Assembly (NCBI GenBank): GCA_001797275.1
Contig: MGOY01000032.1
Location: 147,633-211,632 of the forward strand
Source: Clostridiales bacterium GWF2_38_85
Lineage (GTDB): Bacteria; Bacillota; Clostridia; Oscillospirales; CAG-382
Length of the DNA stretch: 64,000 nucleotides
Direction: 5' to 3'
The notes below the pieces were generated by a model. It was not told where the DNA came from. It saw nothing but the letters and a program-made list of their open reading frames with translations, and ran no database searches. Within the stretch, counting starts at the first letter, position 1, and every line of letters begins with the position of its first letter. Made by a program: the position numbers and the translations under genes. Positions 27,757 through 36,719 of the stretch are shown one piece after another.

Positions 27757-28660
27757 CGGGTATAGCTCCTCCGATGGACTGAGGATTTTGTTCGTAAAGC
27801 ATATTGAATATACCCTGAGTCATTGACTTCATTTCATCACCGTCAATATATGTGATGTTACAGTTGGGAATAGCTTTTTTTGCAAGTGCTGCTTTTGGTA
27901 TAATTTCATATGTTTCACATAAAGTTGCTGCATCATCGAGATTTGCATTTACATAGTCAACAGAAGCTTTATAATCCTTCAAGAAAGTTTTAAGAGTATT
28001 TTCGTTTTCTTCAGCAAATTTTTTATTTACAATTATACAACCCTGAATAAGCTCATAATCAAATAACTTGTTCCATTCCTCAGTTAAATCGAGAGCAATT
28101 CTGAGGTCTTGATTACTTGATAATGCAGTTGTTACATTAGGTTCCGGCAGCATACCAATGAGAATATCTCCGCTGACCATCTGAGTAACAAGCGCGGTAT
28201 GTTCGGTCAAATATTCAACTTCGCAGTTTACACCTTTTTTCTCAAGTAGAGCATTTAATATATATTCCGGTGTTGAACCCTGACCGGTTGCATAGATTTT
28301 TTTACCTTCCAGGTCTTCAAGTGAATTGATTGTATTACCGTTTTCAAGGATATAAAGAACACCTAATGTATTTATAGCAGCTATCTGAAGCTCACCGTTA
28401 GTTTTTGCATATAAGGTTGATGCTAGATTGATCGGTACAGCTGCAATATCATATTCGCCCTTAATAACAGCAGCAACAATTTCATCAGGTGCACTGGAAA
28501 TTGTGAAGTTGTAGTCTGGATTATCCTTCATGAGCTTTACCATACCTATACCGGTTGGCCCTTTTAGTGTCAATATATCAAGCGACACTTTTTCTTCTTC
28601 GCAAGCAGAAAAAGCAAAAATCATAAATGTTGCAAGAATGAATGCTAATATTTTTTTCAT
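27737..28660 (-). CDS. ABC substrate-binding lipoprotein (SsuA/NMT1-like)
   Basis: A 307-residue extracellular binding protein with a signal peptide ending in lipobox FSAC. The two-lobed fold of the SsuA/ThiY family is suggested by DILTLKGPTGIGMVKLM, GEYDIAAVPINLAS, KKIYATGQGSTPEYIL and QGCIIVNKKF. The ligand is unknown: the GPTGIGM loop is common in Clostridial proteins labelled sulfonate, nitrate or taurine binding, and this is not proof of substrate. AAGGAG precedes the ATG. It is the first gene of the transporter operon. Confidence 0.88.
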   Translation of the reverse strand: MKKILAFILATFMIFAFSACEEEKVSLDILTLKGPTGIGMVKLMKDNPDYNFTISSAPDEIVAAVIKGEYDIAAVPINLASTLYAKTNGELQIAAINTLGVLYILENGNTINSLEDLEGKKIYATGQGSTPEYILNALLEKKGVNCEVEYLTEHTALVTQMVSGDILIGMLPEPNVTTALSSNQDLRIALDLTEEWNKLFDYELIQGCIIVNKKFAEENENTLKTFLKDYKASVDYVNANLDDAATLCETYEIIPKAALAKKAIPNCNITYIDGDEMKSMTQGIFNMLYEQNPQSIGGAIPDEAIYR

Positions 28661-28708
28661 CTTAGGTTTTCTCCTTCATGGTACTTAGCCATTACATTTT
28701 ATATATTT

Positions 28709-28737
28709 ATTATATCTTTAAAAATATAAAAATGCAA
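28709..28737 (-). promoter_or_regulatory. Sigma-A promoter of the ABC transporter operon
   Basis: On the minus strand TTGCAT (28737-28732) and TATAAT (28714-28709) are 17 nt apart, about 49 nt before the binding-protein start codon. No TPP or S-box riboswitch fold was seen in the leader. Confidence 0.6.
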
Positions 28738-28852
28738 GCCAAAATATTATAATGAATGTATAAGATTAAATTGTCGTCATATTATAAAGTTATGAAACTA
28801 TACGAAATTAATAAATTTAGGGTTGTTTTAGTATAAAAAATGAAAAAAACTA

Positions 28853-28881
28853 TTGCATTTTTCTGCGGAATATGTTATATT
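28853..28881 (+). promoter_or_regulatory. Sigma-A promoter of rpmE
   Basis: TTGCAT (28853-28858) and TATATT (28876-28881) are separated by 17 nt, 35 nt before the L31 start codon. Confidence 0.6.
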
Positions 28882-28916
28882 ACTAAGTGTTATCAAAAGA
28901 GAGGAGCATTAGGAAG

Positions 28917-29117
28917 ATGAAAACAGGAATACATCCGCAATATAAAGAAACTACTATAAAGTGTGCATGCGGCGAGGAATTTACCACTCGGTCAACAAAA
29001 CAAAATATTAAAGTTGATATATGCTCAAAATGTCATCCGTTTTTCACCGGTAAGCAAAAGTTTGTTGATGCCGGCGGTCGTGTTGATAAATTTAAGAAAA
29101 AGTTCAACATTCAATAA
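28917..29117 (+). CDS. rpmE: 50S ribosomal protein L31 (zinc-binding form)
   Basis: The protein begins [12 protein letters not shown], typical of L31. It keeps the zinc cysteines (CAC near residue 17 and CSKC near 37), so it is the C+ form that holds Zn and dominates when zinc is adequate. Length from ATG 28917 is 66 aa. The frame is open upstream to 28887, but GAGGAG lies 10 nt before ATG 28917 and matches the family start. A strong promoter and terminator make this a single-gene unit. Confidence 0.96.
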   Translation: MKTGIHPQYKETTIKCACGEEFTTRSTKQNIKVDICSKCHPFFTGKQKFVDAGGRVDKFKKKFNIQ

Positions 29118-29148
29118 TTGTTTACCTTTAAGGTTACCGATAAGGTTG

Positions 29149-29185
29149 ATCTCGCACTGGTTATTACCGCTGCGAGATATTTTTT
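29149..29185 (+). terminator. Intrinsic terminator after rpmE
   Basis: ATCTCGCA (29149-29156) pairs with TGCGAGAT (29171-29178), and the hairpin is followed by a T-run. Confidence 0.8.
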
Positions 29186-29269
29186 TATTTTAACCATTAA
29201 ATGAATTAAAATATTAATACTAAAAAATTATATTCATTTATCAGTTTATAATAGTGAGGTAGAAAATAC

Positions 29270-30355
29270 ATGATATTAAAAGAATTTAATGAAAAAAAGC
29301 CTAATGCTGTACTTGTTGCATTGGGAAACGATGAAACTACTGAGGAATCAATATCGGAGCTGGAAAGACTGCTTGATACGGCAGGAGCAGTTTGTGTTGC
29401 AAGAATTACACAGCCCAAGGATAAGCCGGATACTAAAACTTATATCGGAAGCGGAAAGGCAAAAGAGCTTTCTGAATTTATAAAGACAAGATACGACTCT
29501 GATGATGAAATTTCTCTGGTTGTATTTGACGATGAGTTGTCACCTTCCCAGATTGCAAATCTTGAGGATATTTTAGATTGTCCGGTTATTGACCGAACAA
29601 TGCTTATACTTGATATTTTTGCCCAGCATGCGACTACAGCCGAAGGTAAACTGCAAGTAGAAATTGCTTGCTTGCGATATACAGCACCCAGACTTATCGG
29701 CAAAGGCGCTCAGCTGTCAAGGCTTGCCGGTGGTATCGGTACAAGAGGTCCGGGTGAAAGCAAATTAGAAAGTGATCGCAGACATCTTAAACGTCAAATT
29801 TCAGCTCTTGAAAGCAAAATTAACGATCTGGAAAGAACAAGAAGTATAAAAAGAGCCAGACGACTGAAGTCAGGTATTAAAACAATTGCAATCGTCGGTT
29901 ATACCAATGCCGGCAAATCAACTCTGATGAATGCATTGACCAATGCAGGGATACTTGCAGAGGATAAACTTTTTGCAACGCTTGACCCGACAACAAGAAA
30001 ATTACGTCTGCCGAGCGGGAAGGAATTTCTGATAACAGACACTGTTGGTTTTGTAAGCAGGTTACCTCATCATCTTGTTAAAGCATTCAAATCTACTCTT
30101 GAGGAAGTCAAATACGCCGATATAATTATCCGGTTGGTTGATGCCTCCGAAAAATATGAAACAAGAATGATGAAGCAGATAGTAACCGATAAACTGCTCG
30201 AGGAGCTTGGAGCTACAGATAAACCAACAATCACAATTTATAACAAATACGATGTTGCTATCGAAGAAGATTTGATTCCAAAAGATGCAATCAGCATTTC
30301 CGCAAAAACAGGGAAGGGTATCCAAGCTTTGATAAGTAATCTTGAAGTTGTATAA
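29270..30355 (+). CDS. hflX: Ribosome-associated GTPase HflX
   Basis: HflX binds the 50S subunit and rescues stalled or heat-damaged ribosomes. The N-terminal HflX domain includes TYIGSGKAKEL and the glycine-rich linker RLAGGIGTRGPGE, followed by a coiled segment and the GTPase domain with G1 GYTNAGKST, G3 DTVGF and a G4-like NKYD. Length 361 aa is at the short end of the family, with little C-terminal extension. No strong ribosome site is obvious (GTGAGG about 10 nt upstream). Confidence 0.95.
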   Translation: MILKEFNEKKPNAVLVALGNDETTEESISELERLLDTAGAVCVARITQPKDKPDTKTYIGSGKAKELSEFIKTRYDSDDEISLVVFDDELSPSQIANLEDILDCPVIDRTMLILDIFAQHATTAEGKLQVEIACLRYTAPRLIGKGAQLSRLAGGIGTRGPGESKLESDRRHLKRQISALESKINDLERTRSIKRARRLKSGIKTIAIVGYTNAGKSTLMNALTNAGILAEDKLFATLDPTTRKLRLPSGKEFLITDTVGFVSRLPHHLVKAFKSTLEEVKYADIIIRLVDASEKYETRMMKQIVTDKLLEELGATDKPTITIYNKYDVAIEEDLIPKDAISISAKTGKGIQALISNLEVV

Positions 30356-30425
30356 TACTAACCCTCAAAAGAACCATGATGCAATAATTCCCAACTAAAG
30401 GTTGATAATTGCTGATTTGTATAAA

Positions 30426-30462
30426 AATTAAAAAAGCATGTTACTGTCAGTCAGCAACATGC
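30426..30462 (-). terminator. Terminator of the membrane GDPD gene
   Basis: On the minus strand the hairpin 30462-30436 (GCATGTT/AACATGC core plus an inner 3 bp) is followed by a T-run, complementary to the A-run at 30430-30435. Confidence 0.7.
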
Positions 30463-30464
30463 CT

Positions 30465-31265
30465 TTATTCTTCTTCAAATATAAATGAATTATATTTTCT
30501 GAGAGCATCGCTTTCAAGAAGCTCATCCGGTACCGTCCAGGCAAACATTGGAGTGCGGAATATCAACCTGCAAAGACGAACCGATAGTAAATATTTGTGC
30601 TTATAGTCGTATGCAAGAAAATCCGGCCTTGCAAGCACATTAAGAAGCATTGAACGCAGCAGAAAAATAAATAAAAAATATCTCTTTTTATGACGATATG
30701 GGAACTTGCACATTAACTGACCGCGTGTTATATCAGGTCTGTTATGTCTGAACCAGAACAAATATAACGGATTAAAACTCTCTATACAATAGCTGCCATT
30801 ATAATTATCCAACAGTTTTACTACAGCTCTGCATATCCTGAAACCGAGAATTTTATTACTTGCTTTAATTTCAATAAGCAATGGAACCTTTCCACTGACC
30901 AGTTTAAGAACTTCTTTGAATGTAGGTATACTGTTATCAGAATCAAAAATCATATATTGTTTAATCTGAGTATATGTTAAATCGGATATTTTTTTATTTA
31001 CATTGCACGCTCGCAATAAATCATAATCATGGAAAACAACTATTTCGCCGTCTTTTGTCAGATGGATATCAAGCTCAATGCCAAAACCGTCATTCACTGC
31101 TCTCGAAAACGATGATAGTGTATTTTCAGGTGTCAGATAATTATGTAATCCACGATGAGCAAATTTCACTCCGAGAAAGTGCTTTACCGGTTTTCTTCTC
31201 ATGCTGGGCTTGAGAAAATATAAATATATAGTTATGACTACGAGTGTATTAATCAAGTATCTCAT
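30465..31265 (-). CDS. Membrane-anchored glycerophosphodiester phosphodiesterase
   Basis: A short N-terminal membrane helix (about residues 2-18) precedes a complete GDPD domain. It contains FAHRGLHNYLTPENT, the metal pair in GIELDIHLTKDG and the second histidine in VVFHDYDLLRACN. It probably hydrolyses glycerophosphodiesters on the outer face of the membrane. The frame opens at 31328, but ATG 31265 lies 11-12 nt after AAGAAAGAGG and puts the helix at the N-terminus; ATG 31277 touches that site. This is the second GDPD in the window, unrelated in length and domain order to the one at 22920. Confidence 0.87.
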   Translation of the reverse strand: MRYLINTLVVITIYLYFLKPSMRRKPVKHFLGVKFAHRGLHNYLTPENTLSSFSRAVNDGFGIELDIHLTKDGEIVVFHDYDLLRACNVNKKISDLTYTQIKQYMIFDSDNSIPTFKEVLKLVSGKVPLLIEIKASNKILGFRICRAVVKLLDNYNGSYCIESFNPLYLFWFRHNRPDITRGQLMCKFPYRHKKRYFLFIFLLRSMLLNVLARPDFLAYDYKHKYLLSVRLCRLIFRTPMFAWTVPDELLESDALRKYNSFIFEEE

Positions 31266-31431
31266 AATTATGACCATCCTCTTTCTTAAGTAACCTAAAT
31301 TTAAAGACTTATATCTTAATTTTCTCATCTTACATTGAATATTATTATAACAAAACTACGCAATAAAGCAACATGTAAATATTATAATGTAGGTTAATTA
31401 TTTGTTAAGTGAAGAGTAACTTAAAATACAA

Positions 31432-31461
31432 AAAAATAAGCAACCAATAACATTGGCTGCT
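31432..31461 (-). terminator. Terminator of the GNAT gene
   Basis: A nine-base-pair stem with one mismatch (31461-31453 with 31447-31439 on the minus strand) is followed by a T-run. The 31329-31587 gap holds nothing else I can recognise. Confidence 0.65.
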
Positions 31462-31587
31462 TTGTTCAACATAACTGTTATTGATACAATTTAATTTTTC
31501 CACAAGCAATAGAGGAAAAATTAAAAAAGTACAGGTATCGTTAAAAGGTTTGAATTGATGAATGAAATGTTCATGATTTCCGGTTAT

Positions 31588-32061
31588 TTATAATATTTGA
31601 AGTTGCATATCAGTATATTTGGAGTGCTTATCAATAAATCCTAATTTTTGATATAAAGGCTTCCCCATTTCAGTTGCGGATAATTCGAGTTTAGAAATAT
31701 TATAGTTTTTAGCTTTTTCAATTAATAGCGTCAGCACATGCGTTGCAATTCCTTGATTTCTAAATTCAGGTTTTGTATAAACATTCAAAATTGTACCATT
31801 TTTTCCTGTAATGAAGCTGGGATTTGCAGGCTTAGTTGAAATAGCAAGATAAGCTGTTGAAACAACACTCGAGTTTTCTTCGGCAAAAATTGCAACAAAA
31901 GAAACCTCAATACTTTCTTGAAAATAACTATATAATTGATTGCTTATTTCAATTATCTCTTTTTCTGATAAAGTTCCTCTATCCGCAGTCAAATACTCAA
32001 GTCGCAGCTTAACAAGCATCTCTATATCCGCTATGGTTGCTTCTCTATATGTTATGCTCAT
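31588..32061 (-). CDS. GNAT-family N-acetyltransferase
   Basis: A stand-alone acetyltransferase of about 157 residues. The acetyl-CoA loop reads RNQGIATHVL, preceded by ILNVYTKPEF, and the C-terminal KPLYQKLGF strand is typical. The substrate is unknown. The frame extends to GTG 32076, but ATG 32061 (MSITYREAT) gives the usual family start and lies behind a GGGG stretch. It has its own terminator. Confidence 0.85.
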   Translation of the reverse strand: MSITYREATIADIEMLVKLRLEYLTADRGTLSEKEIIEISNQLYSYFQESIEVSFVAIFAEENSSVVSTAYLAISTKPANPSFITGKNGTILNVYTKPEFRNQGIATHVLTLLIEKAKNYNISKLELSATEMGKPLYQKLGFIDKHSKYTDMQLQIL

Positions 32062-32158
32062 AATAATTTGCCCCACAAAATATAAATAATTTCATTTACA
32101 TCAATGGAATAAACTTTCATAACTAATACCAATTTGTATCAATTACGGCAGTCAGTTT

Positions 32159-32232
32159 TGGCTGCGGAACTAGGATTTGAACCCAGACAAACAGAGTCAG
32201 AGTCTGTCGTGCTACCATTACACAATTCCGCA
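32159..32232 (-). tRNA. tRNA-Gln (anticodon CUG)
   Basis: A 74-nt cloverleaf on the minus strand. The 7-bp acceptor stem TGCGGAA/TTCCGCA starts with a U1-A72 pair, usual for tRNA-Gln. The D-arm contains AATGGTAG, the anticodon stem ACAGA/TCTGT encloses loop CTCTGAC with anticodon CTG, and the T-arm has GGTTCAAATCC. The CCA end is encoded. It reads CAG codons and is a single gene, not part of a tRNA cluster. Confidence 0.95.
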
Positions 32233-32424
32233 TCATTTTCAAGTGCTTAAAAAGTATAGCATACACGTTTTTAAATGTCAAGTGAAAAAATCAATTTTAG
32301 CAATTTTAATTTATTTAGATGAAATATTAATACAAACTATATATTGTTAATATTAAATTAAATATATATTAATATTTGACTTATAAAATATCTAAAAAGT
32401 CATAAATATTCTCATATTTTTTTG
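32233..32424. other. AT-rich intergenic region without recognised gene
   Basis: Between tRNA-Gln and the promoter of the solute-binding lipoprotein the sequence is very AT-rich, with short runs of atatta repeats. No ORF, RNA fold or repeat of note was seen. Confidence 0.4.
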
Positions 32425-32453
32425 TTGATTTTTCAATTCTTCTGTATTATAAT
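32425..32453 (+). promoter_or_regulatory. Sigma-A promoter of the solute-binding lipoprotein
   Basis: TTGATT (32425-32430) and a perfect TATAAT (32448-32453) are separated by 17 nt. This leaves a leader of roughly 100 nt before the start codon. Confidence 0.6.
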
Positions 32454-32558
32454 CATATTAATATTAGTTTGTACTGATAAGTGCAGATTCAACTTCTAAC
32501 TGGTTATTTATCAGACTGGTTGAATTACAAAACAAATTTAACAGGAGGATTTATTTTC

Positions 32559-34064
32559 ATGAGTTTGAAAAAGTTAAGCATTCTATTGCTCGTAGTTTTA
32601 TTGCTTTTGCCATTTGCAGCATGTAACCAAGACAATACGAATTCAGGTACAGTTTCACTGACAGATTCCACAGTTTCAACAGAGTCGACTACATCTGAAA
32701 AAGTATTGTTCGAAGGCCTTCCTACCGATACCTATGACGGAAGGGAAGTTAATATTCTTGTCGGTGGCTTACAACAGGGAGATCGTTACCAATCAAGAGA
32801 AATTTTTGGTGATGAGACGATCAACGAGCTTATCAATGATGCGGTTCTTGCACGTAACAGCATTGTCGAAGAAAAGTTCGATATTAAAATCACCGGTTAT
32901 GCAACCGGAGCTGGTGAAAGCATCACCACTATGATCAGAGCACTAAACCAAAGCCAGGATGCCACATATGACATTCTTGCTCCATTTATGAATGATGCGG
33001 CAGTTATGGCAAGTGAAGGTTTCTTCTACAACCTCAAGGAAATCGACAATATGCGTCTTGACGGTGCTTATTGGGATCAGAGAGCAAACGAAGACCTTGA
33101 AATTATGAATAAATTATATTTCACAACTGGTTATATCAGCATTCTTGATAATGAATGTACGCAGTGTATGATTTTTAACAAAGATGTTGTTGAAAACTAC
33201 AGTGTTCCAAATCTGTACGATCTCGTTTTGAACGGCGAATGGACTATCGATAAAATGCTTCAAATAACAAGAGACGTTACAGCAGATACCGATGGTGAAG
33301 CCGGAATGACATATAAAGATATGTGGGGCTTATATATAAACAGCGGTGAACCTACACATATGTTTATTGCAGCCGGACAAAGATTTGTTGATAAAGACGG
33401 CAATGGAAATCCAATTATAACAATTGATACACCCCAAGCTCAAGCAGTTATAGCTAAACTTGCCGAAGTAATGGGTGACAGACAATCTTCGATTATAATC
33501 GAAGATCTCCAGTCAACAGCTCTTGGTGAAGGATTCGAAGATTGTTATTATCTCGCATCTGAACAGCTTGCAGCAGGTAAAACTCTTCTCAGAACAATGT
33601 GTCTTGTTGACTTACGTGATTTAGCAGACAAGTATTTCGAATATGGTATTTTGCCACTTCCGAAATATGACATGAACCAAGATAATTATTACAGCAATGT
33701 ATCTACCTTCCCGGTACCGGGCTATTGTATTCCGATCCAAGCAGCAGACAAAGATTTCTCAGCATTGGTTCTTTCCGCTCTTTGCGAAGCTTCCGAGGAT
33801 ACACTCAACACAGCATACTATGATCAGATGTTAAAGAACCGTCGTTTCGTTGATAACGAATCCAAAGAAATGCTTGATATTATTTTTGAAAATCGTGTTT
33901 ATGATTTAGGTGTTGTATTCAACTGGTCTGGAATCAGAGATGTAATCAGCACATCTGTTACAAATGGTCAGAATACATTCGCTTCTACATGGGAAGCAGC
34001 TGAAGCCTCTGTTACAAATGCTATGAACACAACAATAGATGCATTTTCATCATTGAATGACTAA
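32559..34064 (+). CDS. Orphan extracellular solute-binding lipoprotein (family 1-like)
   Basis: A lipoprotein of about 500 residues with signal peptide and lipobox FAAC, then a low-complexity Ser/Thr linker (about 25-50). The rest resembles large extracellular solute-binding proteins of carbohydrate ABC transporters: YDILAPFMNDAAVMASEGFF, a WDQRANEDL segment and GEWTIDKMLQI. No permease or ATPase gene is adjacent, so it must share a transporter encoded elsewhere or act as a sensor. The frame opens at 32481, but AGGAGG before ATG 32559 fixes the start. A strong promoter and a 21-bp terminator hairpin make this a single-gene unit. Confidence 0.83.
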   Translation: MSLKKLSILLLVVLLLLPFAACNQDNTNSGTVSLTDSTVSTESTTSEKVLFEGLPTDTYDGREVNILVGGLQQGDRYQSREIFGDETINELINDAVLARNSIVEEKFDIKITGYATGAGESITTMIRALNQSQDATYDILAPFMNDAAVMASEGFFYNLKEIDNMRLDGAYWDQRANEDLEIMNKLYFTTGYISILDNECTQCMIFNKDVVENYSVPNLYDLVLNGEWTIDKMLQITRDVTADTDGEAGMTYKDMWGLYINSGEPTHMFIAAGQRFVDKDGNGNPIITIDTPQAQAVIAKLAEVMGDRQSSIIIEDLQSTALGEGFEDCYYLASEQLAAGKTLLRTMCLVDLRDLADKYFEYGILPLPKYDMNQDNYYSNVSTFPVPGYCIPIQAADKDFSALVLSALCEASEDTLNTAYYDQMLKNRRFVDNESKEMLDIIFENRVYDLGVVFNWSGIRDVISTSVTNGQNTFASTWEAAEASVTNAMNTTIDAFSSLND

Positions 34065-34075
34065 GTTTAATTAGG

Positions 34076-34125
34076 TTATAAATAAGATCAGGATGCCATA
34101 AAAAGCATCCTGATCTTATTTATAA
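34076..34125. terminator. 21-bp bidirectional terminator
   Basis: The arms 34076-34096 and 34105-34125 are perfectly complementary over 21 bp with an 8-nt loop. It lies between the convergent lipoprotein and sortase genes. Confidence 0.85.
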
Positions 34126-34132
34126 TATAGTT

Positions 34133-35332
34133 TTAATCATCATCACGGATAATATCTACAAGCACTGCATGAAGTACATATCTTTCATGTTCGTCAAGCA
34201 TATTATTCGTACAGGTTGAGAATGTGAGTATTTTAGTTGATTTGTTGATATACTTTTTATAATTCGAAGTCCAACCTGCAAATAAACTTTGATCATATAT
34301 ATTTTGAAGAAATTCAACCCATTGCCCATCATTTTCAAACTCGTATTTGATATAATTATTGCCTTTGGTTGCTTTGTACATCGAGAACGGTTTATAAATA
34401 TACAATCCATCAGGGTTTATAACTTGTATTTCTGTTGTATTGAAAAGATCCCAGTTAGAATATGGCCAGAAGAAATCTTCAACAGCGGAGAACATACTGC
34501 CGTCAGACATATTATGACCGTATAAAACTATATGTCGGTTGTTTGAGTAGATTTTATCCGTTCTGAAATCAGCGAAAATCGAACCATGCTTATTTTCGAT
34601 ACCATCAGGTGTCTTGGTAAGATATTGTTCATTATCGATACCTTGAACAATAAGATAATCGATTCGTGTACCGGGGATCTTTATCCAACCGATTGTATCT
34701 GGATATTTGCCTGTTTGTATTGCATCATTTAGTTTTTTCTTTAAATCCTGATATAAGCTTAATAATTCTGGTGGCGTGAAATCTATACCATCTACATCAG
34801 AACCGATCATCTCGTTAAGAGTCAGCGTTTTTGAATTTTTAATTGATACTTTTGCGGCGGAAAGAGCGCTTGTCCTATTAAATTCATCTTGAATCTGGTT
34901 ATATATATTATTTGCTTTTATTGAATCAACATACCAATTTATAATTTTTATCCCTGAGAATATAAAAGTTCCTACACAAGCAACAAGAACTCCGGCTCTA
35001 ATATATGTGGCTGCGTTGTTCTTTTTCTTTTTCTTTGGTATCTCAAAATAATCGATTTTATCAGAAGAGAAATTTTCTAAAGAGCTGAGAAATGATGCTT
35101 CTGAAGCGGTTTCAAATTTCGATAATTCATTTTCTGACGTTATTTCATTTTTAGTTTGGAAATCATTCTTTATCGGAAAAATGTTTTTCGTATTATCGGA
35201 TTGTTTATCTTCAATCATTTCCAGAGTTATTAAATTATTACATTTCTCTTCTTCTGATATACAGTCTTCGATTAGAAATATTTCATCAGATTCGTTTTGG
35301 TGCTTTTTTTTGTTTCTAAGATTTTTTAACAT
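34133..35332 (-). CDS. Class B sortase with long cytoplasmic tail (second of a pair)
   Basis: Sortases cut and anchor surface proteins to the cell wall. The catalytic triad is visible: H273 in LYGHNMSDGSM, C374 in TFSTCTNN, and R384 in ERYVLHA. The helix-rich insert of class B enzymes is present between. A single membrane helix (about 109-132) follows an unusually long charged cytoplasmic N-terminus that contains FLIED at residues 19-23. The frame opens at TTG 35359, but GGAG lies 7 nt before ATG 35332. The upstream paralog has the same tail motif. No substrate gene is adjacent. Confidence 0.9.
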   Translation of the reverse strand: MLKNLRNKKKHQNESDEIFLIEDCISEEEKCNNLITLEMIEDKQSDNTKNIFPIKNDFQTKNEITSENELSKFETASEASFLSSLENFSSDKIDYFEIPKKKKKNNAATYIRAGVLVACVGTFIFSGIKIINWYVDSIKANNIYNQIQDEFNRTSALSAAKVSIKNSKTLTLNEMIGSDVDGIDFTPPELLSLYQDLKKKLNDAIQTGKYPDTIGWIKIPGTRIDYLIVQGIDNEQYLTKTPDGIENKHGSIFADFRTDKIYSNNRHIVLYGHNMSDGSMFSAVEDFFWPYSNWDLFNTTEIQVINPDGLYIYKPFSMYKATKGNNYIKYEFENDGQWVEFLQNIYDQSLFAGWTSNYKKYINKSTKILTFSTCTNNMLDEHERYVLHAVLVDIIRDDD

Positions 35333-35374
35333 AAAAGCTCCGTTTCTCTTGTTTTGCAAGGAAATAAATTCGAA

Positions 35375-36484
35375 TTAATTCAACAGTATTATATTTGTCA
35401 GTATAGCATGAAGGACAAATCTTTGCTGTGAATAATTTGCACTGTAATTTGTACAGGTAGACAAAGTTATAAGGTGTGTATCTGCTTTTATATAACTACT
35501 CATATCTTTTTTCCCATAATATACCCCTTTATCATATATAGCTATAAGAAAGTTGATCCATTCATTCTCACTTGCAAAATCTTGTTTTACATAATTATCA
35601 AATTTTGTTGTTGCATATATTGAAAAAGGTTCGTAAATGTATATTGCATCAAGTGTATATATTCGTACTGTAGATTCATTATATAATTTCCATGCTCGAT
35701 CGTCATGATTAAAAAAATCTTTGAGAGAGCCGAACATAGTTCTGTCAGTCATATTATGACCATACAGAACGAGATGCTTAACATTATCTATATCTTTGCT
35801 ACATCTATAATCAGCAAAAATTGCTCCACTTTTAGTGTTTTCTCTGCCACCATAGGTTTTTGATAAGTACTCTGAATTGTTATCTGTTTGAACAACAGGG
35901 TAATCAACATTCGTATTTGAAATTTGAACCCAACTATAAAAATCATCGTTTAATTCTGAAATAGTAACAAGATTCTGTCGGATATTATTAAGATTTTCAA
36001 TATCATCAAGAGCATAATCTATATCACATTCAGAAATATCAAGAAGCTCGCCAAGATTTCTTGAAGTAGTTTGATTTCCATCTTTTCCACGGTTTAATAT
36101 ACTAAGAATACTTTCATATTCTTTCTTTGCAGCAAACGAATCAATACCCCAGTCAATAAGCATTATAATCGAATATGCAAATACAGCCATAAAAATAATA
36201 AAAAACAAAAACCAAACCATTCCGAATCGTTTTTTCTTTTTCTTTGGAAGTCGTTTAAAATCTTCTTTTGAAAAATGTTTATTAAAGTTATTTGATTTAT
36301 TATTACTTTTTATATCATCTCTTTTTTTGGTGTTATTATGAGTATGCTGATGGGTGTCTTTTTTATCACGAATAATTTCGATGCCATTGTTATCGGTTAC
36401 CATATCTTCTATTAAAAAAACACGATGTCCGGTCGTTGTATTATAATTCTTATGTTTATTTTGGTTTGCTTTTTTCTTTAACAT
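35375..36484 (-). CDS. Class B sortase with long cytoplasmic tail (first of a pair)
   Basis: A 369-residue paralog of the next gene. The triad is H243 in LYGHNMTDRTM, C344 in TLSTCTNY, and R355 in QRFVLHA; the His-to-Cys spacing (101 residues) is identical in both paralogs. A membrane helix (about 88-110) follows a basic, His/Asn-rich cytoplasmic tail holding FLIED at residues 23-27. The two genes are 42 bp apart and probably form one operon after a local duplication. Their sequences have diverged enough that different substrates are likely. Confidence 0.9.
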   Translation of the reverse strand: MLKKKANQNKHKNYNTTTGHRVFLIEDMVTDNNGIEIIRDKKDTHQHTHNNTKKRDDIKSNNKSNNFNKHFSKEDFKRLPKKKKKRFGMVWFLFFIIFMAVFAYSIIMLIDWGIDSFAAKKEYESILSILNRGKDGNQTTSRNLGELLDISECDIDYALDDIENLNNIRQNLVTISELNDDFYSWVQISNTNVDYPVVQTDNNSEYLSKTYGGRENTKSGAIFADYRCSKDIDNVKHLVLYGHNMTDRTMFGSLKDFFNHDDRAWKLYNESTVRIYTLDAIYIYEPFSIYATTKFDNYVKQDFASENEWINFLIAIYDKGVYYGKKDMSSYIKADTHLITLSTCTNYSANYSQQRFVLHAILTNIILLN

Positions 36485-36637
36485 TTCTTTTGCTCTTCCG
36501 TTGAGTGTAATAAATTTTTAAGTATTATTTTGAAATAACAGTATATATGCATTATACAAAAATTAATTAAAAATATCAACAAAAATGTGAAAAGTTTCAA
36601 AAGTTGTTACATTTATAATTTAATTTTCAAAATTGGG

Positions 36638-36665
36638 TTGACTTTTATAGAAAATCGTATAAAAT
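36638..36665 (+). promoter_or_regulatory. Promoter of the tig-clpP-clpX operon
   Basis: TTGACT (36638-36643) and TAAAAT (36660-36665) are separated by 16 nt. I did not see a CtsR-like heptad repeat or a CIRCE element in the leader. Confidence 0.55.
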
Positions 36666-36719
36666 AAAATAGATTGGATTAATGTCCGCAATATTCTAAG
36701 AAAGTATGGTATTAATAAT

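Noticed and set aside
28661..28852. Possible riboswitch before the SsuA-like transporter
   Set aside because: The leader is AT-rich and I found no TPP, S-box or other conserved core; a plain promoter explains it.
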